64,000 nucleotides of DNA, taken from assembly GCA_021108215.1 (NCBI GenBank), contig JAIORK010000014.1:1-64000 (forward strand). The letters run 5' to 3'. The notes beneath the pieces were generated by a model. That model was given only the letters and a program-made list of their open reading frames with translations, did not search any database and had not been told where the DNA came from. Made by a program: the position numbers and the translations under genes. The first letter of the stretch is position 1, and every line of letters begins with the position of its first letter. Shown here piece by piece: positions 1 through 9,593 of the stretch. Source of the DNA: a bacterium. Its GTDB lineage: Bacteria > Oederibacteriota > JAAXVQ01 > JAUVAV01.

Positions 1-17
1 GCATCACGAAAGTAGCT

Positions 18-473
18 TTACATGCGGCTTGAGGTCAAACTCGCTGAAATACTCCGGGCTTCGACTTCTTCTGTTTCCAAATCCTGCGCCAGCTTCTCAA
101 ATGCCGGTCCGGCTTTGGCATAATTCCCGGCCTCATAATATGTCCGTGCAATATTCTCCTGTACATTTCCAGCCTGTGGGCTATCCGGATGCTCTTTGCG
201 CACCTTCTCATAAGCTGCCACGGATTCCTCAATTTGACCTTGATAACGCTTGCAATAGGCAAGCTGGTTTTTGATATATGCGGTAAGATTACCCATATCG
301 GGAAATTTGATCAGGGCTAATTGATAATTTCTTTCAGCAATCATGAAGTCATATTTTTGAAACGCAGCTTCAGCCTGCTGGAATTCGCGGACATTGCTTT
401 GTTTGGCAAAACTGGTGAGTGGCAGGAAAACCGCTAAAATGATGGCAAAACAGATTCTCTGAATTACAGTCAT
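18..473 (-). CDS. Secreted TPR-repeat protein (YbgF/BamD-like helical repeats)
   Basis: The product has 151 residues. It starts with a signal peptide (basic MTVIQR, then a hydrophobic stretch ending near TSFAKQ). What follows looks like tetratricopeptide helices: the motifs AEAAFQKYDFMIAERNY, GQIEESVAAYEKV and YEAGNYAKAGPAFEKL have the usual W/Y-G-A-Y-F-P spacing. Such proteins are periplasmic adaptors for protein-protein contact; no partner can be named. I chose the ATG at 473 rather than an in-frame codon at 566, because AAGGAG lies 8 bases upstream and the signal peptide begins there. The gene ends close to the window edge with a serine-rich tail, so it may be a shortened member of its family. 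Confidence 0.7.
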   Translation of the reverse strand: MTVIQRICFAIILAVFLPLTSFAKQSNVREFQQAEAAFQKYDFMIAERNYQLALIKFPDMGNLTAYIKNQLAYCKRYQGQIEESVAAYEKVRKEHPDSPQAGNVQENIARTYYEAGNYAKAGPAFEKLAQDLETEEVEARSISASLTSSRM

Positions 474-492
474 GAGTGCTCTCCTTAAAAGT

Positions 493-879
493 TTAACAAC
501 TAGCTCCCATAAATCCTGTATGCATTGATATCCAGCATATATAATATGACCAGGCAGTACCGACAAAAAGAATTAAACAAGAAAAAGCAAACTGTATTTT
601 TACCCGCATACTAATCCCAGCTTCAGTTACTTTTCTAATTGCCTTATATATCGTGAAAACAAAATAAATTGAAGGAATCATAACAAAGATATTTTGCCCA
701 CTTGTCGTGAGTTTAAAAAACACTATCAAGGCAGCAGAAATAAATGGTGAAATCGTACATATTATGAGCTCCTTTTTCAATAGTATCTTTTTGCGAAATA
801 GAGTTAATAAGATAATTAAACTGGCTAAGTTAATTCCGAAGCCACCAAGTAAAAAAATATATATTTCAATACTGATCAT
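493..879 (-). CDS. Small integral membrane protein, unknown function
   Basis: The product has about 128 residues and I do not recognise it. Four hydrophobic segments are visible: residues ~3-26, ~38-53, ~60-80 and ~93-115. The sequence between segments 1 and 2 is basic (FRKKILLKKE), which suggests an inner-membrane protein with a cytosolic basic loop. The start is uncertain: ATG at 879 with a weak upstream purine run, or GTG at 936. The stop lies 20 bases before the TPR protein's start, and that gene's ribosome site sits in the gap, so the two may be cotranscribed. Confidence 0.5.
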   Translation of the reverse strand: MISIEIYIFLLGGFGINLASLIILLTLFRKKILLKKELIICTISPFISAALIVFFKLTTSGQNIFVMIPSIYFVFTIYKAIRKVTEAGISMRVKIQFAFSCLILFVGTAWSYYICWISMHTGFMGASC

Positions 880-1057
880 CTTCAACTCTAGTAGAAATAT
901 TTTCAAAGGAAATGAGAAACAATTCAATTGTAGCACATATTTTCGGGCATCGCCCTTTTGGATCGTATTTAGTTAGACCACAGTCACACCACTTTTGTTG
1001 CATTTTTTTATTACTATTTTTATCTAACCGTATTACCGAACTGCATACCGAAGCGAC

Positions 1058-1786
1058 TCACCACCCGACAAAGCTGACAAGTATCTCAATAGTTGGACTA
1101 TTCACATCCCAATTACGGATGCCCTCCACAAACTCCACACCCAATGAAAAATGATAGCCAAGGCCCAATGACAACATCAGTGAATCTAAAACCATGAAAT
1201 CAGCATACACACTTGGCTCGATAACAATCGTATCATTACCAGTATCATGACTATGACCATTCATTTCTTGAAAATTATAAAATATACTTGTAAACCCTAA
1301 TAATACCTGAGGCCGTAGTTTTAGTTGATCCAGCAAGGGGATGATTATTCCGGTCTCCATTCCCGCATAGATAAGATTGATATCAACAGATTGACCGGAA
1401 AATTCCAAAATAACATCTGGATAAAACAATCCGTGTACAGCACCGCCAATATACACCTGTTCATTAATGACCCAACCGCCATGGATCGTTGCCAAAAAAG
1501 CCGGATCATGAAAAAAATGTTTCACCTTCCCGCCCACGCTTATATACCCTGAGTTATGTATATCACCCTGCAATGTTACCGGATTCGGTAATGTGTCAAT
1601 AAAAGGATATGCTGGGCTGATTGTGTTTGAAGGAGATGTATTAGTTTGTTCCAGCACAGCCGGTTCACTTTGCACAACAGGTGTATTCATGGCATGATCA
1701 ACTACCTGTTCTGAAGCACAAATGGATATTGCGCTCACAAAGATGCTCAATCCAATGATAATAAACAAACCAGAATATCGTATCAT
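1058..1786 (-). CDS. Putative outer-membrane beta-barrel protein
   Basis: The product has 242 residues with a signal peptide (MIRYSGLFIIIGLSIFVSA, cleavage near CASEQ). A proline/serine/threonine linker follows (~30-60), then alternating hydrophobic strands such as VYIGGAVHGLFY, LRPQVLLGFTSIFY and LSLGLGYHFSLG. The chain ends in an aromatic residue (VGW), which fits a beta-signal for barrel insertion. AGGTGG lies about 8 bases upstream of the ATG. The fold is inferred from strand pattern and C-terminus only; no specific family is recognised. It follows the split barrel gene, 11 bases after its stop, so it is probably in the same transcript. Confidence 0.6.
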   Translation of the reverse strand: MIRYSGLFIIIGLSIFVSAISICASEQVVDHAMNTPVVQSEPAVLEQTNTSPSNTISPAYPFIDTLPNPVTLQGDIHNSGYISVGGKVKHFFHDPAFLATIHGGWVINEQVYIGGAVHGLFYPDVILEFSGQSVDINLIYAGMETGIIIPLLDQLKLRPQVLLGFTSIFYNFQEMNGHSHDTGNDTIVIEPSVYADFMVLDSLMLSLGLGYHFSLGVEFVEGIRNWDVNSPTIEILVSFVGW

Positions 1787-1796
1787 TACAATCCAC

Positions 1797-3005
1797 CTAA
1801 AGTATTCGATAAATAATACCTATTGAGAAAAACCAATTATAGTCATTTTCTTTCAGAGCAGACTCCACATAGTCATTGAGTTGATCAAGTGTCAAGCTCG
1901 ATCCATCCGGTTCCGCGGTTTCTTCAAAATGATAATTAAAATACCGTTCTATTTTCAGTCCCCCACCCAATGATGCATGAAGACTCATATTCGGATTAAG
2001 GTGGTGCTCTGTCGAAAGTGAGATTGTTTGATTAATATAAAATTTGTTGTACTTATAGATCACATAGCGCCCTCCAGCTGCTGCAAGATCCTCTCGTGGC
2101 GAGATGTCATAATAAGCATCAATTCCAAACCGACTCGAAACAGACCAACGCGTATTGTGGTAATACTTCAAGCGTGTCTGGATGTCACTTTCTATAAAAG
2201 TCCAACTCACACCATATCCTTCATCGATATCACCTTGTGAAGTATCAACCCAATCAACACGCATACTCGCACCAAACTGCCATTGCCTGGAAAGCGGATT
2301 TTCATAATTCATTTCATATCCCAAATAAAATGATTGATCCCATGTTTCATCTTTGAACATATAATGAAGCGCATCAAATTCATCATATTCTTTTTTCTCT
2401 GAATTCGAAACATCCAGTATCGCGCCGGCTCGACCATTGATCCGTAAGCCAAATCCACGCTCATCAAAAGACAAATGACGATAAGTGTCATCAATGATTA
2501 AAAATGCATCAAATTCATTGGCAGCAACATACTCGTTTAAAACAAGATACTTCATAATTGCCTTTAACGCGGTCATTGTTTTCAACCGATAATCAAAAAT
2601 ATATGCTTTACTCGCAAAGGTTATGATCTCAGCCAGCTCGATAATTGTGGTTTTATCCAAAGATTTTTTCAGAACACCAGCATCACTTAGATCTGCAATA
2701 ATCTGCATAACTTGATACGCATATTTTCCTTCAAAAATACGCCCCCAGCCAAAACGAAATGTCTGATGAACATCAAAATCATACGTTTCTCGCTCATATT
2801 TCCAAAAATAATCTGATGTTAGTGATTTGACGTGACCACACTCGATGCTTTCTAGTGCACTGATATCCGTCTCCAATCCCAATGCCCATGGTCCCGGATA
2901 AAAATCCAGTTTCACGTTTGGAAGGATTCTCACATTGAAAAGATCATATATATATATAGTCAGAACCGTAGATATCTTCAGACATTCGTCTATGTTCCGT
3001 TTCAT
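1797..3005 (-). pseudogene. 3' part of a frameshifted or phase-variable outer-membrane protein gene
   Basis: This open frame encodes ~400 residues but has no signal peptide. The ATG at 3005 has no ribosome site and overlaps, out of frame, the end of the exported protein encoded at 2944-3360. The first plausible residues of its own frame are YDLFNVRILPNV, immediately after a run of TA repeats. The body has barrel-like alternation (FYLGYEMNYENP, MRVDWVD, FSIGIIYRIL) and ends in hydrophobic/aromatic residues. I read it as the C-terminal ~385 residues of the same protein as the upstream piece, now one dinucleotide out of register. Adding one TA unit or removing two would restore a single protein of ~520 residues. 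It could also be a sequencing or assembly error in the repeat. Confidence 0.6.
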
Positions 3006-3360
3006 ACGATGTATTTAAATGATGCGTATACGCTATTGCCAGTGGAATGTTCGTACTTATTTCCAGCTCCTTTGTCATGTTAGAATAATGAATTGCGGGT
3101 CCCAAATCAGTGTTCAAATCTGATTCAATATCGCTTGCACGAAAAATCGTATCACGATAATCTGTATAACCTGATTCAGCTTGATCTTTTGATATCTGGC
3201 CTGAGGACTCTACGTTCATTTGAAATTGCTGAGTCTCAACAAACGGCATATCCCGGATCTGAAATCCATCCAAATTCCAGGTCGAATCATCAGCCAATAT
3301 TGGATAAGGAAGACAAATTAAAGTGTATATTACAACAAACCCCAGGCATCGCTTGAACAC
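2944..3360 (-). pseudogene. 5' part of the same split gene: signal peptide plus N-terminal domain
   Basis: This frame encodes 138 residues from a GTG with GGAG 8 bases upstream. Residues 1-23 are a clear signal peptide (FKRCLGFVVIYTLICLPYPI, then LADDS). The rest is acidic and polar, and the frame stops right after GSDYIYI, inside a TA dinucleotide run at 2946-2958. The end is abrupt and a second frame takes over with barrel-like sequence, so I treat it as the 5' half of a broken or switchable gene. In the present register the cell would make a short exported fragment with no membrane domain. Confidence 0.6.
2946..2958. repeat. TA dinucleotide tract (6.5 units) at a reading-frame break
   Basis: Thirteen alternating A/T bases lie exactly where the exported N-terminal frame stops and the barrel frame opens. 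With 13 bases the frame ends at TGA; with 15 or 9 bases the two frames join. Short dinucleotide tracts inside coding sequence are known sites of slipped-strand mispairing. Confidence 0.85.
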
Positions 3361-3525
3361 CAGTATTTCTCCATTTCCACTATATTCCTGACCATACTAC
3401 TCAATTTTGCCATGGAATTACAGCTCATTTTTTTGAGCGTTTCCTTTCGGGCTACATTTATTTAGACTACACCCGCGTCTCTTTCCATGCACTTTTTTTT
3501 AAAAAAATAACCGATCATGGCGCAT

Positions 3526-3565
3526 AAAAAAAAGCGCATAGACAATTTCTGCCTATGCGCTTTTT
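3526..3565 (-). terminator. Intrinsic terminator after pnp (looks bidirectional)
   Basis: GCGCATAG (3534-3541) pairs with CTATGCGC (3553-3560) around an 11-base loop. It is flanked by eight A on the left and five T on the right, so a U-run follows the stem in either direction. It lies 20 bases past the pnp stop and separates pnp from the envelope genes at 18-3360. Confidence 0.85.
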
Positions 3566-3584
3566 CATACTGACAATTTATATT

Positions 3585-5711
3585 TTACGTAGTCGTCTTT
3601 TCCGCTTCCAATTCCTTAAGTGCATCTTTATACGAAAGACGAATCTTCCCTTTTTCATCAATCTCTAAAACTTTCACGGAAACAATGTCACCTTCCTTCA
3701 TAACATCTGTGACATTCTTAACCCGCTGCTCCGCCATTTGAGAAACATGTACCAGTCCGTCTTTATTCGGCGCCACTTCAACGAAAGCTCCAAAATCCGT
3801 CACTTTCTTGACTTCGCCGGTATAAATTTTGCCAATCTCAATTTTGGGAGCCAGCTTGCGGATCATATCAATCGCAGCTTCCACAATCTTAGGATCACGA
3901 GCGGCAATATTGACTTTTCCAGAGTCTTCAATATCAATTGTTGCACCGGTTTCCTCGGTAATCTTTTTAATCATCTTACCGCCCGGACCGATAATCGTCC
4001 GGATATCATCAGGCTCAATCTCAATTGATACTATACGCGGTGCATACTCGGATAATTCACTGTTCGGTTGAGAGATGGTTCCTTCCATATTGTCAAGAAT
4101 CTGATAACGGGCTACTTTTGCCTGTTCTAAAGCATTCTTCATCAATTCTTCACTCAGACCGGTTATTTTGATATCCATCTGAATGGCGGTAATTCCATTC
4201 CGAGTCCCTGCGATTTTAAAATCCATATCACCAAAATGGTCCTCTAACCCCTGAATATCCGTAAGAATCGCTGTTTTATCCCCTTCTTGCACCAATCCCA
4301 TGGCAATACCGGCTACGTGTGTCTCAATCGGTACTCCGGCATTCATCAACGAAAGCGAAGCACCGCAAACCGATGCCATTGAAGATGAACCATTGGACTC
4401 TAAAATGTCAGAAGTAATCTGAATCGTATAATTAAATTTTTCGTTTTCCGGAATCAAGGGCGCAATCGCTCTTTCAGCAAGCATCCCATGACCGATTTCA
4501 CGACGTCCCGGTCCGCGAACCGGCCGCGCTTCACCCACTGAAAATGAAGGAAAATTATAATAGAGCATAAAATTTTTCTTATATTCACGTTCCAATTGCT
4601 CAATAAGCTGCTCATCAGCTCTTGTGCCTAAGGTCGTCACCACAAGTGCCTGCGTCTGGCCGCGGGTAAACAAGGCCGAACCATGCGGGCGGGGTAAAAC
4701 ACCGACTTCACAAGTAATCTTGCGGATATCTGTTAACCCCCGGCCGTCAGGACGCTTGTGGTCAACCGCAATATCATGCCGGACGGTCTGAACTTCAATG
4801 TCATCCATTGCTTTTTTCGCATCTGATGCCAAAGAATCTGTCAAAGCATCCTGCATATCACTTTTCAGAGCTTCCAGTATAGCTTTTTTGGCTTCGGTAA
4901 CTGCCAAAGAGCGCGCTTGTTTTTCTTCAATCCGCACTGCCTGGGCAATTTTATCTCCCGCCAGTTCAATAACCTTCTTTTGGATTGCTTCATCAATACT
5001 CTTTAATTCAATGGTGCGCTTCTGTTTTCCCACCTGCTGGATCAATTCATCCTGCAGGGCAATCACGTCGCGGTTACAATTTTGTGCCAGGCTGAAGGCT
5101 TCCAAAATACCCGCTTCGGGCATTTGCTCGGCCTCGCCTTCCACCATAACAATATTATCCTTACTGCCGGCAACAATAATATCCATTTCACTCTGGGCAA
5201 TTTGCTCAAAGGTCGGATTAACAACCAACTCACCGTTTACTTTGCCAACCCGGGCGGCACTCAACACATTGGAAAAAGGAATATCTGATATTGCCATCGC
5301 GGTCGATGCACCTATTAATGCAGGTATATCCGAGTTATTCTCTAAATCGGAAGAAATAACCAAGGCATAAACCTGTAGCTCATTCCGCAATCCTTTGGGA
5401 ACCTGCGGACGAACGGCACGATCAATTAAACGCGCTGTTAGAGTTTCTTTATCAGCCGGTCTGCCGCCGCGCTTAAAAAAACCACCGGGAATTTTTCCGG
5501 CAGCATACGTTCTTTCGCGGTATTCAACTGTTAATGGAAGAAAATCGCCCATACCTTCCCTTGCTTCCTGTGCGCATACTGCGGTGACCAATACAACGGT
5601 TCCGCCATATTGGACTGTGACTGCGCCATGCGCCTGTCTTGCAACATGCCCTGTGGTAAGGGTAAGTGTTCTTCCTGCTATTTCCCGGCTAACGGATATC
5701 GCGCCTTCCAA
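3585..5711 (-). CDS. pnp: Polyribonucleotide nucleotidyltransferase (PNPase)
   Basis: The 708-residue product has full PNPase length. It degrades RNA 3'-to-5' with phosphate and is a core degradosome enzyme. Two RNase PH domains (~10-140 and ~320-460) flank a helical linker. The conserved acidic motif LEDHFGDMDFKIAG of the active second core is present. A KH domain follows with its GxxG loop (IIGPGGK, ~571-577), then an S1 domain (from ~628, GEVKKVTDFGAFVEV). The start is TTG, supported by AGGAGG seven bases upstream and the family N-terminus (EGAISVSREIAGR). It lies 36 bases after rpsO, the usual rpsO-pnp order, and ends at a strong terminator. Confidence 0.97.
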   Translation of the reverse strand: MEGAISVSREIAGRTLTLTTGHVARQAHGAVTVQYGGTVVLVTAVCAQEAREGMGDFLPLTVEYRERTYAAGKIPGGFFKRGGRPADKETLTARLIDRAVRPQVPKGLRNELQVYALVISSDLENNSDIPALIGASTAMAISDIPFSNVLSAARVGKVNGELVVNPTFEQIAQSEMDIIVAGSKDNIVMVEGEAEQMPEAGILEAFSLAQNCNRDVIALQDELIQQVGKQKRTIELKSIDEAIQKKVIELAGDKIAQAVRIEEKQARSLAVTEAKKAILEALKSDMQDALTDSLASDAKKAMDDIEVQTVRHDIAVDHKRPDGRGLTDIRKITCEVGVLPRPHGSALFTRGQTQALVVTTLGTRADEQLIEQLEREYKKNFMLYYNFPSFSVGEARPVRGPGRREIGHGMLAERAIAPLIPENEKFNYTIQITSDILESNGSSSMASVCGASLSLMNAGVPIETHVAGIAMGLVQEGDKTAILTDIQGLEDHFGDMDFKIAGTRNGITAIQMDIKITGLSEELMKNALEQAKVARYQILDNMEGTISQPNSELSEYAPRIVSIEIEPDDIRTIIGPGGKMIKKITEETGATIDIEDSGKVNIAARDPKIVEAAIDMIRKLAPKIEIGKIYTGEVKKVTDFGAFVEVAPNKDGLVHVSQMAEQRVKNVTDVMKEGDIVSVKVLEIDEKGKIRLSYKDALKELEAEKTTT

Positions 5712-5747
5712 TGTCGTGCCTCCTTGACTCCAATGAGTCCCTCATAA

Positions 5748-6017
5748 TTATTTACGTAACTTAAGTTTGGTAATAATCGCTTTGTAACGCATTACATGAT
5801 ATTTTTTCAAATAATCCAACAAACGACGTCGTTTGCTGACAAGCATCAAAAGCCCGGTGCGGGAATGATGGTCTTTGTGGTGTTCTTTAAAATGATCCGT
5901 AAGTCCATTAATACGTTCAGAAAGTAATGCAATCTGGACTTCGGGTGACCCGGTGTCGGTCTCGTGCACCTTATTTCCCTCGATCAATGTCTTTTTCTTT
6001 TCTTTCACTAATGCCAT
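5748..6017 (-). CDS. rpsO: 30S ribosomal protein S15
   Basis: The 89-residue product matches the usual S15 length. The family signature is clear: [14 protein letters not shown], then the [18 protein letters not shown] segment that binds the 16S three-way junction, and the LLDYLKK helix. I chose the ATG at 6017 (MALVKEKK) because AAGGAGG lies seven bases upstream; an in-frame start at 6035 would overlap that site. It is followed by pnp in the classical arrangement. S15 often represses its own mRNA, but I see no diagnostic leader structure here. Confidence 0.97.
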   Translation of the reverse strand: MALVKEKKKTLIEGNKVHETDTGSPEVQIALLSERINGLTDHFKEHHKDHHSRTGLLMLVSKRRRLLDYLKKYHVMRYKAIITKLKLRK

Positions 6018-6122
6018 TTTCTCGCCTCCTTTCAAAAAAAAATTAATTTTTCATCAAAAAAAACTTACCTTCGCCGCTCAATTGTTAGGTGAAGGATGAG
6101 ATAACGATTGGCTGGTTAAAAA

Positions 6123-6135
6123 TTAGGTAACCTAA
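6123..6135. promoter_or_regulatory. Short perfect palindrome upstream of rpsO
   Basis: TTAGGT-A-ACCTAA is a 6+1+6 perfect inverted repeat, 106 bases before the rpsO start in the 229-base gap after the glycosidase gene. It could be an operator half-site pair or chance in an AT-rich gap. Confidence 0.25.
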
Positions 6136-6246
6136 ATAATCGCTTTTCGGAGGAAAAACCAATTTAGAGTTTATATTTTTACCATAATCTTACACTTTTG
6201 TCAATGATTTCTTCTGGATTTTCTCTCTGATTTTACGGGCCTTTTC

Positions 6247-8550
6247 TTAGCGCTTTCTCTTTTTTGGGGCAGGTTTTCTGACAATTTTAATAGTGACCTG
6301 TTTTTTGTTTAATTTTCGGTTGGAAAGAATTGTCCCGGGAATGACTTTTCTACCATCGACAAATATTTCTCCACGCCTGCCTTTTCCCTTAATTTTCACA
6401 TTAATCTTTGTTTTTCTAAAAGAAAAATTCTTTATTTCAAGTGAAAAATCCTGTTCCATCGCCGGTAAAGCGATCCTCAGACCTTCCGGTAGCGGTTCTA
6501 AGCCGCACAAACCCTTGAGAAGCATTTCAATAAAATTCAAATTTTCAATACAGACACCGGAGCGATCACTGCCCCCGTGCCCAGGCATCGCCAATACACC
6601 GGGATGATAGACAACGCCTTCCAGATAATCCGTCAAACGTTGAAATGCCTGATCAGCACTTTTTTTATTTTCCAGTCCCAGTCGCAACATGGTTTGGGAT
6701 ATGGCAAAATGCGAATTCGTTGACTGCCTGGATTGGCTGATATAATTAGCTTGATCTACAATAAAACGACGGTATCGTTCAAAACGATCGCGCCATTTTC
6801 CATGCGTCCACAGCTCCTGAAAAACCTTTTTTTGCTTTACGGGTGCTCCAATATTTTCGATCACCGCCCAAATCGGATCAATACTTTCGATGGGAATTTT
6901 ATAGTCCCCATTTTTAACAACGGCATAAGCATAATACCCTTCACTCCCTAAATCGGGATACCAAAATGTCTGCTCTAAAATCTTTGCGCCTTGTTTGGCT
7001 TTATTTTCACATACCACCGCCAGGGCCGGATTGGTTTCCATGCGGTTGTGCCGCAATACAACCGCAACCTCTCTAAATGCCGAAATACTTATACAGACAT
7101 TTTTTACAAAATCCAAAGGTTTATCCTGCAACTCGCTTTCTATTGGAAGAATCGTGTAATTATCAGGATATGTTTTGCGCGGCGAATGATATTCCGGCAA
7201 ACCATTATCATTATGGTCCATATCAACAAAATATTTTGTGAGTTCTTTAAGCCGAAGTATGTTGGCTGCCAGCCATTCTTCATTATGCGTTGCCTGGAAA
7301 TAACGACACGCGATTAAAATAACATACGCAATATCAACCGTTTCCGCCCGCTGATCAAACCAGTCATCCAAATAATTTTCAATTGCAGCATGATTCCAAA
7401 TTCCCAAAGCCAGGAATCCTTCTACACCAATGAACAGATTTTCCGGTAAAACCGGATCAGGGCTATTAACTTGGGTTAATCCGGGGGCCGCATATTTATC
7501 TTTACAGACCATCCAGCCTGCCCAGGTTTTCAACATTTGAAAATAAAAATCCAGTTCCTGATGAGACGTCGTCACGGTCATCCCCTGGAGCGAACGCTGC
7601 TGGTTGGCGGTCTCCCATGCATAAAAATCATCGTTTTTACGCAGTTTCCGCATATTTCCGGCAACTGTTTCACGGTCAATACCCCAGCTGCTATAAAACG
7701 AAGCTGTGAAAAATTGTCCCTGGTCAAGGTCCTTGGCAGGGGTTTCAATACCGACAACAAGTCCGGATAACTCATTTTCCAAAGGTTCCCCATGGGGATG
7801 AACCGAACTATGTTCACCGGCCTTGATAAAACCACCCTCTTGGCTCCAGCCATGCGCCAGCCAGCTTTCTTCACGGATAAGATAATCCCTTTGAAACAAA
7901 ATCGCCTCGCGAGGATCAGCAAATAATTCATCATCCCGTTCAACCTGTTGAGCAGGATCATTGCCGGCAGTCATTTCGGGTTCTTGCAAATGAACACCAA
8001 AACGCAACCCCTGCAAGGAACGGCCGCTTTGATTATGCACGGTGCAACGTACACCCACCCCCATCCCTTTGTTCATCTGAAAATAACTGCGTGTCAATAC
8101 AATGCCGTCAGGCCAGGACCACATTTCCGAAATTTTTCCAGGTTGTATCTGCATTTGAACAGAAGCGTTATCAATCCCGGGAATCAATCGTCGCTGTTCT
8201 CCGGCAACGAATACTGAATAGAGCAATTCCGTCTCTAAGCGGCGCCCATCCGGAAGGTAAAGCGTTCCGGCGGGGCCTGCCTGATTTCCAGAATAGACCA
8301 ATTCCTGCACCAGCGGATGGTAATAGGCCAGTAAAATTTGGGAAGGTGTTTTTTCGAAAGAGGAAAAATATCCGGATAATTTTGAAATTTCCGGGGCCTG
8401 AGGAACAAAATCCAATTGTATCATTGCCGTGGAAGAGGTTGGCACAGCTTCAGGTACTGTGTCCAACCCTGCACCATAAACACTCGCGGAAAAATAACCA
8501 AGCACCAAGATCGCCAATGGTCTGACCCAAAGGACCGCTCTTGGGAACAT
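6247..8550 (-). CDS. Exported six-hairpin (alpha/alpha)6 glycosidase-like protein
   Basis: The product has 767 residues with a signal peptide (VRPLAILVLGYFSASVYGAG). The C-terminal two thirds resemble (alpha/alpha)6-barrel glycosidases (GH63/GH15/GH116-like). The motif DMDHNDNGLPEY (~443-454) matches the acidic D-x-D-G-L-P-E loop of those families, and regularly spaced helices follow (KNVCISISAFREVAVVL, ANYISQSRQSTNSHFAISQTM). The N-terminal ~270 residues look like a beta-sandwich. The last ~50 residues are strongly basic (PAPKKRKR at the end). Substrate and exact GH family cannot be told. The ATG lies six bases after the etfA stop, so it is probably translationally coupled to a metabolic operon it has no obvious link with. 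Confidence 0.65.
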   Translation of the reverse strand: MFPRAVLWVRPLAILVLGYFSASVYGAGLDTVPEAVPTSSTAMIQLDFVPQAPEISKLSGYFSSFEKTPSQILLAYYHPLVQELVYSGNQAGPAGTLYLPDGRRLETELLYSVFVAGEQRRLIPGIDNASVQMQIQPGKISEMWSWPDGIVLTRSYFQMNKGMGVGVRCTVHNQSGRSLQGLRFGVHLQEPEMTAGNDPAQQVERDDELFADPREAILFQRDYLIREESWLAHGWSQEGGFIKAGEHSSVHPHGEPLENELSGLVVGIETPAKDLDQGQFFTASFYSSWGIDRETVAGNMRKLRKNDDFYAWETANQQRSLQGMTVTTSHQELDFYFQMLKTWAGWMVCKDKYAAPGLTQVNSPDPVLPENLFIGVEGFLALGIWNHAAIENYLDDWFDQRAETVDIAYVILIACRYFQATHNEEWLAANILRLKELTKYFVDMDHNDNGLPEYHSPRKTYPDNYTILPIESELQDKPLDFVKNVCISISAFREVAVVLRHNRMETNPALAVVCENKAKQGAKILEQTFWYPDLGSEGYYAYAVVKNGDYKIPIESIDPIWAVIENIGAPVKQKKVFQELWTHGKWRDRFERYRRFIVDQANYISQSRQSTNSHFAISQTMLRLGLENKKSADQAFQRLTDYLEGVVYHPGVLAMPGHGGSDRSGVCIENLNFIEMLLKGLCGLEPLPEGLRIALPAMEQDFSLEIKNFSFRKTKINVKIKGKGRRGEIFVDGRKVIPGTILSNRKLNKKQVTIKIVRKPAPKKRKR

Positions 8551-8556
8551 GGCGAA

Positions 8557-9558
8557 TTATGCTCCGTTTTTAAATTGCTTGGTCAATTCCGGGACAACTT
8601 CATTGAGGTCCCCGACAATTCCATACGTTGCAACTTTAAAAATCTCTGCGTCAGGATTATTGTTTATTGCAATAATAACATCCGCAGATTGCATGCCGGC
8701 CAGGTGCTGAATCGCCCCGGAAACCCCCACTGCAAAATAGATTTTCGGGCATACTGTTTTGCCGGTTTGACCGACCTGATGCGAATACGGCACCCAGCCT
8801 GAATCAACCACGGCACGCGATGCACCCACCGCACCGCCGATGGCAGCAGCCAAATCATGAATAATGCTGAAATTTTCTTTGTTGCCGACACCCCGGCCGC
8901 CGGTGACAATAATATCCGCCTCCGCAATATTACAGGTGTCTTCAATTTCTTTGACAATATCCACCACTTTTGCACGAATGGTAAACTCCGATTCCGCCGG
9001 GCTTGTCTCAACAATTTCACCTTGACGTTTTATATCTTTCTCCAACGCCTTCATTACTTTATGCCGCACCGTGGCCATTTGCGGCCTTTTTTCCTCACAA
9101 ACAATCGTCGCCATAATATTACCGCCGTATGCCGGACGGGTACCCAGAAGAATTTTTTTCTCCGGATCAATTTCCAGTCCCGTGCAATCCGCAGTCATAC
9201 CTGCCTCGAGATGTGCGGCTACACGGGGGATAAAGGATCTCCCAATGGCTGTGGCCCCGGCAAGAATAATTGACGGCTTATGCTCTTTGACCAGGTCCGT
9301 CATAGCCTTGGCATACGGTTCATCGGCAAATTTTTCAAATACCGGACTATCCACATAAAAAACCTTGTCTGCACCATAGGCAACCAATTCATCAGCCGCC
9401 GCGCGCATCCCACTTCCCAATAAAACCGCCACAAGTTTTTGACCAAGATCATCCGCCAATTTTCTGCCGGCGCCTAATAATTCATACGATACGGAATTAA
9501 GTTTTCCTTCCCTCTGCTCTGCATAAATCCACACATCTTTGTAATCTGCAAGACTCAT
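8557..9558 (-). CDS. etfA: Electron transfer flavoprotein, alpha subunit
   Basis: The 333-residue product carries the ETF-alpha FAD domain in its C-terminal half: TGGRGVGNKENF, GASRAVVDSG, PYSHQVGQTGKTV (~257-269) and AINNNPDAEIFKVA. The N-terminal domain has the alpha/beta fold shared with ETF-beta. With EtfB it accepts electrons from acyl-CoA dehydrogenases through FAD; the acyl-CoA dehydrogenase gene is two genes upstream. GGGAGGATC lies about nine bases before the ATG. It follows etfB by 74 bases, a gap filled by a palindromic element. Confidence 0.95.
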   Translation of the reverse strand: MSLADYKDVWIYAEQREGKLNSVSYELLGAGRKLADDLGQKLVAVLLGSGMRAAADELVAYGADKVFYVDSPVFEKFADEPYAKAMTDLVKEHKPSIILAGATAIGRSFIPRVAAHLEAGMTADCTGLEIDPEKKILLGTRPAYGGNIMATIVCEEKRPQMATVRHKVMKALEKDIKRQGEIVETSPAESEFTIRAKVVDIVKEIEDTCNIAEADIIVTGGRGVGNKENFSIIHDLAAAIGGAVGASRAVVDSGWVPYSHQVGQTGKTVCPKIYFAVGVSGAIQHLAGMQSADVIIAINNNPDAEIFKVATYGIVGDLNEVVPELTKQFKNGA

Positions 9559-9593
9559 TGCGCGTTGATCCTCCCTTTATATTCCTAAATACG

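Noticed and set aside
950-990. Similarity between 960-985 and 3455-3480 (TTTAG-TAGAC-ACA pattern)
   Set aside because: Only a loose match in AT-rich intergenic DNA; not enough to call a shared operator or repeat.
3423-3438. Short hairpin GCTCA/TGAGC with T-rich loop
   Set aside because: Five-base stem with no trailing U-run; likely chance.
4798-5370. 190-codon open frame on the plus strand
   Set aside because: It lies wholly antisense to pnp, has no ribosome site and a Ser/Ile/Ala-skewed composition expected of a complement frame.
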